Origin: Thelonectria olida
Taxonomy: Eukaryota; Ascomycota; Sordariomycetes; Hypocreales; Nectriaceae
DNA: 64,000 bases
Assembly (NCBI GenBank): GCA_020736575.1
Contig: JAGPYM010000077.1
Location: 25,927-89,926 of the forward strand
Reading direction: 5' to 3'
Part shown: one piece after another, positions 54,583-64,000 of the stretch
Position numbering within the stretch: position 1 is the first letter of the stretch
Layout of the letters: each line of letters starts with the position of its first letter
Program-made: the position numbers and the translations under genes
Notes under the pieces: generated by a model
Told to the model about the DNA's origin: nothing
What the model saw: the letters and a program-made list of their open reading frames with translations, nothing else
Database searches by the model: none

Positions 54583-57379
54583 ATGGCTCCACGACAGGAT
54601 ACCCCATTCCGCTCGGCGGACATGAGCATGGTGCAGCTGTACGTCTCCAACGAAATCGATCGGGAGGTCGTCACTGCCCTTGGCGAGCTTGGATTGTGCC
54701 AGTTCCGCGACGTAAGGCTCCATCCCCAAGCTATCTCCTCCGTGCAGGCTACTCATGTGTCATTTCATCCAGCTCAATGAGGATGTCAGCGCCTTTCAGC
54801 GAACTTTCACCCAGGAGATCCGACGCCTTCACAATGTCGAACGACGGCTGCGTGCGTCATTGCAACCCCTCGGAATGTACTCAACCTAACGGGACGCAGG
54901 ATATTTCTATGTGCAGATGGAAAAAGCCGGAATCACACTTCGAAAGCTTGATCTAGATGCTGAGAGGCTCGCATCGCCCTCTACCTCGGAAATTGATGAA
55001 CTCGCCGAGCGAAGCCAGAAGCTTGAGCAGCGCGTCTCCGCATTGAACGACAGCTACGAGACCCTCAAGAAGCGTGAGGGCAACCTCACTGAATGGCGCT
55101 GGGTGCTGAGGGAGGCTGGCGGATTCTTTGATCGCGCTCCCGGCAACGTGGAGGAGATTCGAGCGTCTACACACAACGATGACGCGCCATTGCTCTGCGA
55201 CGTTGAGCAGCATAGCGCTGCGCCTGACGTCGAGAGACCATTTTCCGGCATGAAAATTGACTTCGTCGCTGGCGTCATCTCTAGGGATCGTGTTGCTACC
55301 TTTGAGCGTATCCTCTGGCGAACTCTTCGTGGCAACCTGTACATGAAACAGTCGGAGATTCTGGAGCCGTTGACTGACCCCACGAACAACAAGGCTGTCA
55401 AGAAGAATGTCTTTCTCATCTTCGCTCATGGCAAAGAGATTGTCGTCAAGATCCAGAAGATTGCTGAATCCATGGGGGCTGAGGTGCACAATGTCGACGA
55501 GAACAGCGACATCCGACATGACCAGATTCACGGGGTGAACAATCGTCTCGAGGATGTCCAGAGCGTCCTTCGCAACACCCAGACTACCCTTGAGGCAGAG
55601 CTCAACCACATTTCGCAGTCTCTATCTGCCTGGATGGTGCTCATTGCAAAGGAGAAGGCTGTATACACCACCCTCAACCTGTTCTCTTACGATCCTGCCC
55701 ACCGGACCCTCATCGCTGAGGGTTGGTGCCCCACCAATGATTTGCCTCTCATCAGGACTACTCTCCAGGACGTCACCAACCGAGCTGGCGTCTCCGTTCC
55801 ATCCATCATCAGTGAGATTCGAACCAACAAGAAGCCACCCACTTATATGAAGACCAATAAGTTTACCGAAGGCTTCCAGACCATTGTCAATGCGTATGGT
55901 ACAGCCACCTACCAGGAGGTTAACCCGGCCATGCCTGTCATCATTACCTTCCCTTTCCTCTTTGCTGTAATGTTTGGCGACTTTGGACATGCTGTTATCA
56001 TGCTCTCTGCTGCGTTGGCCATGATCTATTGGGAGAAACCTCTGAAGAAGGTTACATTCGAACTGTTCGCCATGATCTTCTACGGCCGATACATTGCGCT
56101 GGTCATGGCAGTCTTCTCTTTATTCACTGGCCTCATCTACAATGACGCCTTCTCCATGTCTATGACCCTGTTTGACAGCGCTTGGACGTTCAAGAAGCCG
56201 GAGGGCTGGCAAGAAAAACAATCTGTTTCTGCTACGTTAAGCGACGACGGCTACCGCTACCCATTCGGTCTAGACTGGGCATGGCATGGAACTGAGAACA
56301 ATCTTCTCTTCAGCAACAGCTACAAGATGAAGATGAGTATCATCCTCGGCTGGGCTCACATGACCTACTCGCTTTGCTTCTCCTACACCAACGCGAGACA
56401 TTTCAAGAAGTCCATTGATATCTGGGGTAATTTCCTTCCAAAAATGATATTTTTCCAGGCTATCTTCGGCTACCTCGTCCTTTGCATTATATACAAGTGG
56501 TCTGTGGACTGGTTTGATACTGGTGCGCAGCCTCCTGGCCTTCTGAACATGTTGATCTATATGTTCCTGCAGCCTGGAACTCTTGACGAGCGCTTGTATA
56601 CTGGGCAAGAGTATGTTCAGGTCATTCTGCTTTTGATAGCCTTTGCCCAGGTCCCGATTCTGCTCTTCCTCAAGCCCTTCTTTCTCCGTTGGGAACACAA
56701 CCGTGCCCGCGCTAAGGGTTATCGCGGCATCGGCGAAACCTCCCGTGTTAGCACCCTGGACGGTGACGATGAGAACGAGGCTTTGGTCAATGGACACGGC
56801 GACAGCTTTGACGATGATGGCGAGGGTGTTGCAATGATTACCCAGAACATTGACGAAGACCACAAGGAGTTCGAGTTTGGTGAGGTCATGATTCACCAAG
56901 TCATCCACACTATTGGTAAGCTGCCGTTGTCTGCAATCCAGGGGATATTAGATCCTAACCCATGCCTACAGAGTTTTGCTTGAACTGCGTTTCCCACACT
57001 GCTTCGTACCTACGTCTCTGGGCCTTGTCGCTGGCCCATCAGCAACTGGGTGTGGTGCTTTGGAACATGACTCTAGGCCGTGCTCTAAAGACGGGAGGCG
57101 TTGTCGGGGTCATTCTGATTGTCGTCAGTTTCTATATGTGGTTCTTCCTTAGTAAGCTCTGCCTTTAATTTCACTGTTGCAAGATGGCCACTGACAAGTT
57201 TTATAGCGATTGCCATTTTGGTGTGCATGGAGGGTACCAGTGCCATGTTGCACTCGCTCAGATTGGCGTGGGTTGAGTCCTTCTCCAAGTTTGCAGAGTT
57301 TGCGGGTTGGCCGTTTGCACCATTCTCGTTCAACACTCTATTAGAGGAGTCGGAAGAGTTGAAAGCCTACTTGGGATGA
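54583..57379 (+). CDS. VPH1: V-type H+-ATPase subunit a (Vph1/Stv1-like), 858 aa
   Basis: Exons 54583-54711, 54773-54851, 54900-56915, 56972-57151 and 57207-57379. The four introns are 48-61 bp with good signals, and all phases check. Subunit a is the membrane stator of the vacuolar/Golgi proton pump and forms the proton half-channels with the c ring. The N-terminal cytosolic domain starts [18 protein letters not shown] and contains the coiled coil [20 protein letters not shown]. The membrane domain includes [51 protein letters not shown] and [13 protein letters not shown], whose Arg is the essential proton-channel residue. There is no stop or frameshift. Some substitutions lie in blocks I expect to be near-invariant in ascomycetes, so this may be a second, diverged copy. 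It is tail to tail with the ATP synthase alpha gene, 189 bp apart. Confidence 0.93.
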
Positions 57380-57568
57380 TGTAGCAGATTCACAAGGGGC
57401 AATGCTTCTCATATTTATTTACGCAGACTTAGCCACATTGTAAGATAAACAACACCATGAATCCTGGAGTTAACTTATCTGTGCCACTCGCTCTAATATT
57501 CCGCGGAGTCCAGACTACTTAGAACAACCACTCTAGCTAGAAGACCTTCATCCAAAATATCACATTTT

Positions 57569-59675
57569 TTAGCCTAGGAAGCTCTTGGTAAAAGCACGGA
57601 TGACAACCCGTAATTTGGCCTCAAGGTCCTTACTGATAGTTTCTATCGTATTCAGCGCAGCCATCAGTTCCGACTCGTTGATCTTAAGGTACGCCAGAAA
57701 CTCAGCTTCCCATCGTAGGATTCTGTAGACGGGGACGTTATCGATGTAACCGTTAACCCCAGCGAAAATAAGAGGAACTATCTCGTTGACGGCCATAGGA
57801 GAGTACTGCTTCTGCTTTAGGAGTTCAGTCAACTGTTGATATAGGATCAGCTTCATAGGTTTACGAAGAACGAATTTTGATTGCTCACACGTTCACCTCT
57901 GCAGAGAGTTTGATTGATGGCAGCATCTAAGTCGCAATCAAACCGGATAAAGGAAGTCACTTCACGATACCGGGCCAAGAGGGACTTCAAGGAACCTGCG
58001 ACTTGTTTCATGACCTTGAGCTGCGCAGCAGAACCGACACGCGATACGGACAGAGCGACGTTAACGGCAGATCGGATGCCATTATAACACATTTCGGCTT
58101 CCAAAAAGATTAGGCCGTCAGTAATGGAAATAGCATTAGCAGGAATGTAGGCGGACACATCTCCACCTTGAGTTTCAATAATGGGCAGGGCAGTCATTGA
58201 GCCACCACCATGCTTTTCATTCATCTTGGCTGCACGCTCGAGAAGTCGAGCGTGCAGATAGAAGATGTCACCAGGGTAAACTTCAAGTCCGAGGGGGTGA
58301 CGGAGAAGAAGGGACATCTGACGATAGGCGGCAGCCTGCTTGGAGAGATCATCGTAGATAACTAGAGAGTGTTTGGCGTTATCACGGAACCACTCGCCGA
58401 TAGAGGTGGCGGTGAAGGGGGCTAGGTATTGGAGAGGCGCAGCCTCGGAGGCAGTCGCGGCCACCACAACAGTGTACTTCATGGCGTCATTCTCCTCCAG
58501 CCTCTTAATAAGCTGCGCAACTGTAGATCGCCTCTGCCCAATGGCGACGTAGATGCAGTACAGCATCTTAGTCTCATCCGAGCCGTTGTTCCACCGTTTC
58601 TGGTTAAGGATGGTGTCAACGGCGATGGCAGTCTTTCCGGTTTGACGATCGCCGATAATCGCCTTACGTTGACCACGCCCGATGGGAACCAGGGTATCAA
58701 TAGACTTGATACCAGTCAGGACCGGCTGGTTTACGTGGTTTACGGAACAGCGGGTTAGGATACCAGGCGCCTTCAGTTGGGCTCGGCGCTTTTCCTTGGT
58801 GTAGATGGGACCCTTTCCATCAATGGGGTTCCCGAGAGCATCAACTACACGACCAAGCAACTCAGGACCCACAGGGACATCCACCTAGCAAAAGTTAGTA
58901 CCCAATCACAATCTTAAGAGGTCCGATCACTCACAAGTTCTCCGATACGGTTAATAGTCTCACCTTGCTTGACAAGACGGCCGGAACCGAAAAGCCCAAT
59001 ACCGACCTGGCCGGACTCGAGGTTCATACACATTCCCTTAACGCCAGAGGCATATCTTTTCGATATTAGCTCCGAAACTGCCACCTAGGCGGATAATAAA
59101 TATACTTGACAAGCTCCTCTGGTTGGGCATTAGCCATGCCATGCACGAGGGCATCGCCGTTCCTGCACAAGCGTCAAGTTAGTGCACATGTTATAATTGA
59201 CCCGCTTGTCATGATTCTATGGCTATTAACACTAGGGCTTAGTGGTTACACCCAGTCCTAGTGTCGTATATATCCAAGTCAACATACCCGATAGAGAGAA
59301 CGTGGCCAGACTCGGAGAGATCTTTCTCTTCGACGCCGCCAGTTCGCTGTTTGAGTGAGAGTGAAAACTCTGTGGCGGAAACCTTTACATCAGGAATATA
59401 GAGTCGGGCTAGTATCGAGGGGGGGTTGGTAGCCACTAACTCTGCGTTCTGAGCCTAAGTTAGTTAAAGGTAGATTAACGGGATACAGAAAATGTTATTC
59501 AAGGCAAACACGACGAGGTATGATTGAAAGGATGAATAAGCTGCTTCCCGTGTATGAAATCCACAAGTTATAGCAGAGTGGAGCAAAGGTTAATCTGGGC
59601 TACGCTTACGGTAGTGTTCCTGATCATGGCAGAGGCGACAGTGCGAATAGACTGTCGAAGACTATTTCGAAACAT
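57569..59675 (-). CDS. ATP1: Mitochondrial F1Fo-ATP synthase subunit alpha, 554 aa
   Basis: Exons, read leftwards: 59675-59610, 59448-59288, 59162-59106, 59055-58935, 58884-57889 and 57832-57569; all five introns phase correctly. The product is the alpha subunit of the F1 head. The first exon ([20 protein letters not shown]) is a basic, Ser/Arg-rich mitochondrial presequence. Visible motifs are [13 protein letters not shown] (P-loop), [39 protein letters not shown], and [10 protein letters not shown] with the catalytic-site Arg finger. The C-terminal domain [20 protein letters not shown] follows. The gene is intact, but several blocks differ from the usual fungal sequence ([12 protein letters not shown] where RPPGREAYPGD is normal; [12 protein letters not shown] where FAQFGSDLDAAT is normal). 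This points to a diverged paralogue rather than the housekeeping copy. Confidence 0.93.
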
Positions 59676-61339
59676 ACTGAGGGCAGGTAGGAGAGAGTCT
59701 ACGGCGAGGGAGAATTGATGGCGGTCGTGTGCAATTGAAAGGGATATATAGTAGAGAAGATGTCTTGGAAGACGACCTGGGGGCGGAAAGGGATACCAAT
59801 CTGATATACGTTGGTGACATCATGATTACGATATAAGTTTGTAATGGTCTACTTTGCTTATTATGCACTAAACTGTGTATTAGAATTCTAAAACCGTTTT
59901 AAGTTACCTTCATTCCCGCTTCGTACCCTGCGCGTTAGGTATGTTATGTACATAGAGATATGTCATTTAGGATCGGATTTATTGAGTTTGCTTGGCCTCC
60001 GCAAGCTGGTAAATCAGCACACCCTATTGTGTTCTTATTTCCTCTTCCAATGAATTCAAGAAGGATTCTGTGCACCACTTAGCACTGACACCAGGGAAGT
60101 GGACCTGTAGGAGGAAGCTTTCGTAGAGTACTGCATCTGGAGGCTCCCCTTAAACCCCGTAGCGCCATGGCTTAGTGCAGCAAATGGTGGTGGTCTACAG
60201 AATGCGGACAGTCTCAAGGATATTCTATATGGTAATGTCGCATATCACCACCAGGTTCCACTGTGCTGTAGCGACCGGATGTGAAACGGGGCCCATACTT
60301 TGGAGTCGTGTATCCGGTTTCACATCTGGATTGCCGCATCAAAGACTCCAATTGTAAATACTGGTGAGGATGAGACCGCTAACCGGAGGACGGAGAGCTG
60401 TCTCAGCACTGTAACAACCTCTCAGCTAGGTCATCACTAAACAGATAGAAATAGGGTTCCAACCAACTATCTGACAAGACAGAGGAGAAGAACACACAAT
60501 TTTCACCTGAATATCTGACAATATGCGACCAATCATATTGCCCAATTGCAAAAAAAAAAAAAAAAAATTGTGTCAGCGGAAAACAACCGCGCGCCGGGCC
60601 GGCCGCTAGTTTTCGGCCTTAACAAAAACATCTAGAAGAAAGTAGATAAAGACAGCATGATACAAGAGGTTCTTCATTTAAAGAGAGACAAGACTGAGCA
60701 TTCTATTATAGTTCAGCCATAAAATGACGACATTCTCTAACTTACCATATTGATGCTGGGCGTCCTGGGGCGGACCGTACAAAGTGGACTGTGCTTAGTC
60801 ATTTTCACGGGACCCGTGAACCCATAGGCTCCCGAGAATCTCATAAGAGAATCTTTAAAAGAGCACTCATTGTCAGAAAGTTATCTATTTTAGCTTCCAA
60901 TCTGCGACAGGGAGATCCACTGCCAAGTTTGTGAGCTATCGCTAGACCACAAGATGCACTTTCAGAATCATGCCATACGGGTCCATGGACTTAAATCTTA
61001 AGCGGCTTCATCTCTTGTTCTATTCATCTTCGACTGGCAGTGCCATTTTAGACATCAAGACGTGTCAATATGCCGAGATTCTACCGGCACGCCACCTGTT
61101 GGCTGTGGTCATATCTCAAGCGCTTACTCGTTCTGCCGAAACCACGCCATAACATGGCACACGTCGCAAATCGCCATGATAGATCGATCGCGACCAAAGA
61201 TCATCAAAGACCACCCGATTGGCGATGGCCTTGACGCTTTCCACGCCTCATTCAAGTCGATTTGTCAAGACAGGTGCATCTCATGCTCGCCAGACGCACT
61301 CGCTCAGTTTGATCAAGAAGGTATAGTGAACCATCTTCA
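59676..61339. other. Long intergenic stretch
   Basis: No gene seen. It includes an 18-bp poly(A) tract (60550-60567), a short GC-rich patch (CGCGCGCCGGGCCGGCCG at about 60588) and a small palindrome CACGGGACCCGTG near 60807. The left 200 bp should hold the ATP synthase alpha promoter. Confidence 0.4.
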
Positions 61340-61892
61340 TTGCGATCCCCTCCGCTGACTTCCGCAGTTCTCCAGAAACTCTCTATCGATCTCATCCTGG
61401 CCCTACAAGGGCTTCGGGTATCCCGCCTGCTTCGCTCAGCGTCTGGTGGAAAGAACCTTTTCAGCGACCTATCGACCCTGGGTTCCTCCGTCAACTCCAA
61501 TGATGTCGACCTCGACCGTATTAAACCTCTCTTGAATGCCGTTCTTGCCGCCGATCCAGACGATGCGCTCATCTGGGATTAAGTCTACCGCGCTATTAGC
61601 GAACCCACCCCGCCCCGGGACCGATAGCCTCTTCTCTCCAACAAACAACATAGCTTCACAACACGAGAAGCCTTGCAAACTCCTCTGAATACCGACAAGA
61701 TTTGGACAGGGTCCTTAAGGTGGATCTTGGCCGTCTTTACATTGACATCCCTCATTTTTATGAGGCTTTTTTTCGGAAGCATAACAGATCGAGCGATTGC
61801 ATCAGAAGCTATCTTCGAGAAGTGCATTCTAGGCGATAATCGACTCTTCCGGGAGTGTTTTGTTTGCGACGACCTGCTCCATCACCTTTGCT
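61340..61892 (+). pseudogene. FunK1-type fungal kinase, N-terminal relic
   Basis: Recognisable FunK1 (fungal-specific protein kinase-like) N-terminal blocks in order: FSDLSTLGSSVNSND, RIKPLLNAVLAADPDDALIW, PIASSLQQTT then LHNTRSLANSSEYRQDLDRV and DLGRLYIDIPHFYEAFF, and ASEAIFEKCILGDNRLF. Several frame changes are needed to read them. An in-frame TAA at 61580 stands where Gln is expected (WDQVY), and a TAG near 61650 stands where Trp is expected (TTWLHN). The kinase catalytic part is absent, since the relic ends before the following solo LTR region. Confidence 0.75.
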
Positions 61893-62149
61893 AGCATGGC
61901 TTCCCTTGCTCTAGCCCCCGCTTCCTTGCGAATAAAATTCAGTGCCTAGAGCGGCTTAAGATTATTTGAAGTCGTTAAGGGGCCGGGAGCTTGCTGGGAT
62001 TCGTCTTCTGCTTCCGTACAGGCTTCTTGGCCGGTGGTTGAGGGCTTTCGGGAGGGTGAGAGGTGAGATAAGGCTGGGGATGGTTCGTTGGAGACATTTG
62101 GTCAATATTAGTGATGAGGTGCCGGTCACTGACTCACTGGACTCAGTAC

Positions 62150-62305
62150 TGTTGGAGATCACAAGTGTGAGGCGACCAAGTCGGTGGCAAGGTGCGGAAG
62201 AAGGAGGAACATTCTACAAAAGATCGTGCTTGTACATAAACAGTGGTTCCCCACTACATAGTTATTTAGTATGAATTAAGAAACTTGAATCTTCTCATTT
62301 CAACA
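62150..62305 (-). mobile_element. Solo LTR, copy 2 (156 bp), inverted relative to copy 1
   Basis: The reverse complement matches 53160-53314 along its whole length with scattered substitutions and small indels (shared TTCTTAATTCATACTAAATA, GAATGTTCCTCCTTCTTCC and GATCTCCAACA). Its flanking 5-mers (AGTAC and AGAGC) do not match, so the target duplication has decayed or the copy has recombined. Confidence 0.75.
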
Positions 62306-62455
62306 AGAGCATGACGTGATTATGGGAAATTTCTCCTTGTGATACTAAACTAGAATCGTACTGATGACTAGAGCTCGCATCTGTTTTATCCATTCATCTA
62401 AAATCTCTTTACCAAGTGCCATGAGAAGCTCACAATCTGCGCACCAGAAAGTGAC

Positions 62456-63322
62456 ATGGCGCCAACGCCATCCCTCAGCGACAGGCCTATCAACAGAACC
62501 ATCAACACAGTTAAGGCTATCGAGAATAAAGCAGAGAAATCACTCCTCCTCCTCTGGGACGATCTCCCCGCCTGGTGCTGCGATAACGCCTTCATTCGCT
62601 CTGGCTATTACCAAATCCGCCCTTCCTACCTGCACTCGCTGCGCTCCCTCTTCTATCTACACAATGAATCCATCAACATCTGGTCGCACTCGTCGGCGCC
62701 ATTGTAGCCGTGGCTGGCTCGGTCTACTTGTACTATGTCATCCGCCCGCGCTATATTATGGCTTCTTTTGCAAGCCTACGCTACTCACGGCGTACTTGTG
62801 CCTGCTGAGTTTGGCTTTGAGAGGACGTGACGTAACGGTGACGGCCACTGACAAAGACCCAGATCTGTCTGCTTGGCACCGGATGCGCCACTGTCTCGTG
62901 GGTAGAGCAGTTCCGCACCCCAAAATGGCGACCATACCGGGCCGTAATATTCATCGGCCTCGGTTTATCCGGCTTCATCCCTATTATCCACGGCGTCGCC
63001 ATCTATGGCTACAAGGGCTCGAGGACAGGATTAGCGTCACCTGGATCATCATCCACGGCGCCATGTATATCTTCGGCGCAGTTCTCTACGCGGTCAGGCG
63101 CAAACGTCCCAATCGTCTCCCATAGTGGCGGTGACTGACTGACTGGGAATGTATGCTCGATGGCCGGAGAGGAGCTTCTTGGGAGCATTCGACATCTGGG
63201 GCAGCTCCTTTCAGATCTTCCATATGTTTGTCCTGCTCGCTCCGTCAACGCATTTTTATGGCATGGCGAAGGCGTTTGACTACCATCACACGGTCTTGGG
63301 ATCCCAGTGCTTGGCCGAATAA
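62456..63322 (+). pseudogene. PAQR/hemolysin-III-like (Izh-type) receptor pseudogene
   Basis: The start MAPTPSLSDRPINRTIN leads to LLLLWDDLPAWCCDNAFIRS and FYLHNESINIWSH, the signature N-terminal blocks of the PAQR family. A 1-bp deletion near 62688 shifts the frame to GAIVAVAGSVYLYYVIR. About 60 residues covering transmembrane segments 2-4 are missing before PALYYGFFCKPTLLTAYLC. Later blocks are FRTPKWRPYRAVIFIGLGLS, SWxx-like IIIHGAMYIFGAVLYAV and FDIWGSSFQIFHMFVLLAP with the terminal TAA at 63320-63322. PAQR proteins are seven-TM metal-dependent hydrolase-like receptors; yeast members affect zinc and sterol homeostasis. This copy cannot encode a full protein. Confidence 0.8.
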
Positions 63323-64000
63323 ATCGAGACGGTTTCGGCCGTGTACCACTCTCCATTGGCGGAAGGACGTTTATCATTATTATTCGTTACTTGGGCCATT
63401 CTCAGCACCCGTATCTGTAGTTACGAATTGGGAAGTTTAAAGCGTCTAGTAATGGTAAAAAGCTAACCCCTACGAGTATGTTGATGTGCTATTTGGTAAT
63501 GGAAGACGTGAGGGCTGGCGAAGGTGTGCACTTCGTGCTCCCGTGCGCTGCTGGTTGATCCACATGTGGCAGTCTTTCTGAGCACCATATTCAGGATTCC
63601 AGCAACATAATAACTTTTTACGGGCGGAGAGGTTGTCTGCCTTGTTTATTTGTCCAGGATTGGGTCCAATTTTGCCATACGGGTGCATGCGAGCTCGATG
63701 TTGCACCCAATCTCCGATGGAGAGTTGGCAGCGTTTCTGCCATCCGTATTTTTGGCGCCTCGATATATATAATATGAGTAAGACGCCAGTGAGCGCTTGA
63801 TCTAGCACTCCATTCCATAATTCATTTGCTCTTAAGACTGTGACAGACCATGATTGGTAAGCAACAACCTCATTCCATCTTCGCGGTATTGAAGCCTTAG
63901 ATTCCACTGCGCTTCTATCAATTGAAACTCGCGTCCGAGCCGCATATGCCATCGCTAGCTAACCTGTTCCGCGTACGCAGCCTACCCAGCCTTTCGCAAG
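63323..64000. other. Right end of the window; no gene supported
   Basis: A minus-strand frame at 63470-63952 (160 codons, ATG at 63952) has no recognisable domain. Its composition does not resemble a conserved protein, so I do not call it a gene. Confidence 0.4.

Noticed and set aside
57833..57888. Frameshift near the C-terminus of ATP synthase alpha
   Set aside because: A 56-bp intron with GTGAGC donor and CAG acceptor restores [15 protein letters not shown] in phase.
63470..63952. 160-codon minus-strand ORF
   Set aside because: No motif, no intron signals and unremarkable composition; length alone is not enough in this region.

Overview
The window looks like an accessory, transposon-rich segment of a filamentous ascomycete genome. 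Its genes carry 48-87 bp introns with GTRNGT donors, CTRAC-type branch sites and YAG acceptors. The gene content is typically fungal: an ankyrin/small-membrane-domain protein, an APH-like kinase, a BCS1-like ATPase, DUF3435, a FunK1 kinase and an OLE1-type desaturase. The repeats are a typical fungal mixture of non-LTR retrotransposons, pogo/Fot1, hAT, Helitron and solo LTRs. I cannot name the species from sequence alone.

Layout. 1-254: 5' end of a pogo/Fot1 element. 1.3-3.7 kb: four-exon ankyrin gene with a late premature stop. 4-6.7 kb: C-terminal half of a Helitron helicase. 8-9 kb: acidic coiled-coil orphan. 9.3-15 kb: two-ORF LINE-1 with intact RNase H. 15.3-16.9 kb: APH-like phosphotransferase. 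18.6-22.5 kb: decayed protein kinase split by a 3.17 kb hAT element with an 8-bp target duplication. 22.5-28.1 kb: LINE-2 with a 12-bp target duplication. 29.4-30.5 kb: convergent pair of orphan genes. 34.0-35.6 kb: BCS1-like AAA ATPase. 36.1-37.0 kb: multi-pass membrane orphan. 38.4-41.1 kb: orphan gene cut four codons before its stop by a 1,877-bp pogo element. 42.1-44.5 kb: broken DUF3435 tyrosine-recombinase gene. 45.8-51.8 kb: LINE-3 with a 16-bp target duplication and a 36 x 9 bp array in its 5' UTR. 51.9-52.9 kb: truncated delta-9 desaturase pseudogene. 53.2-62.3 kb: two solo LTRs in inverted orientation bracketing a tail-to-tail pair of intact genes, V-ATPase subunit a and mitochondrial ATP synthase alpha. 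61.3-63.3 kb: relics of a FunK1 kinase and a PAQR receptor.

How it fits together. Two kinds of DNA are mixed. Older genes and DNA transposons carry in-frame stops, most of which can be explained by single C:G to T:A transitions, as expected from RIP-like mutation. By contrast, the three LINEs have uninterrupted ORF1 and ORF2, and two keep clear target-site duplications, which suggests recent arrival. The most unexpected content is the pair of intact proton-pump subunit genes (one F-type, one V-type). They look like diverged extra copies of core genes and sit in otherwise decayed sequence. No self-contained new defence system was evident. The best candidates for novelty are this pump pair, the DUF3435 relic, the LINE architecture and the small convergent orphan genes.
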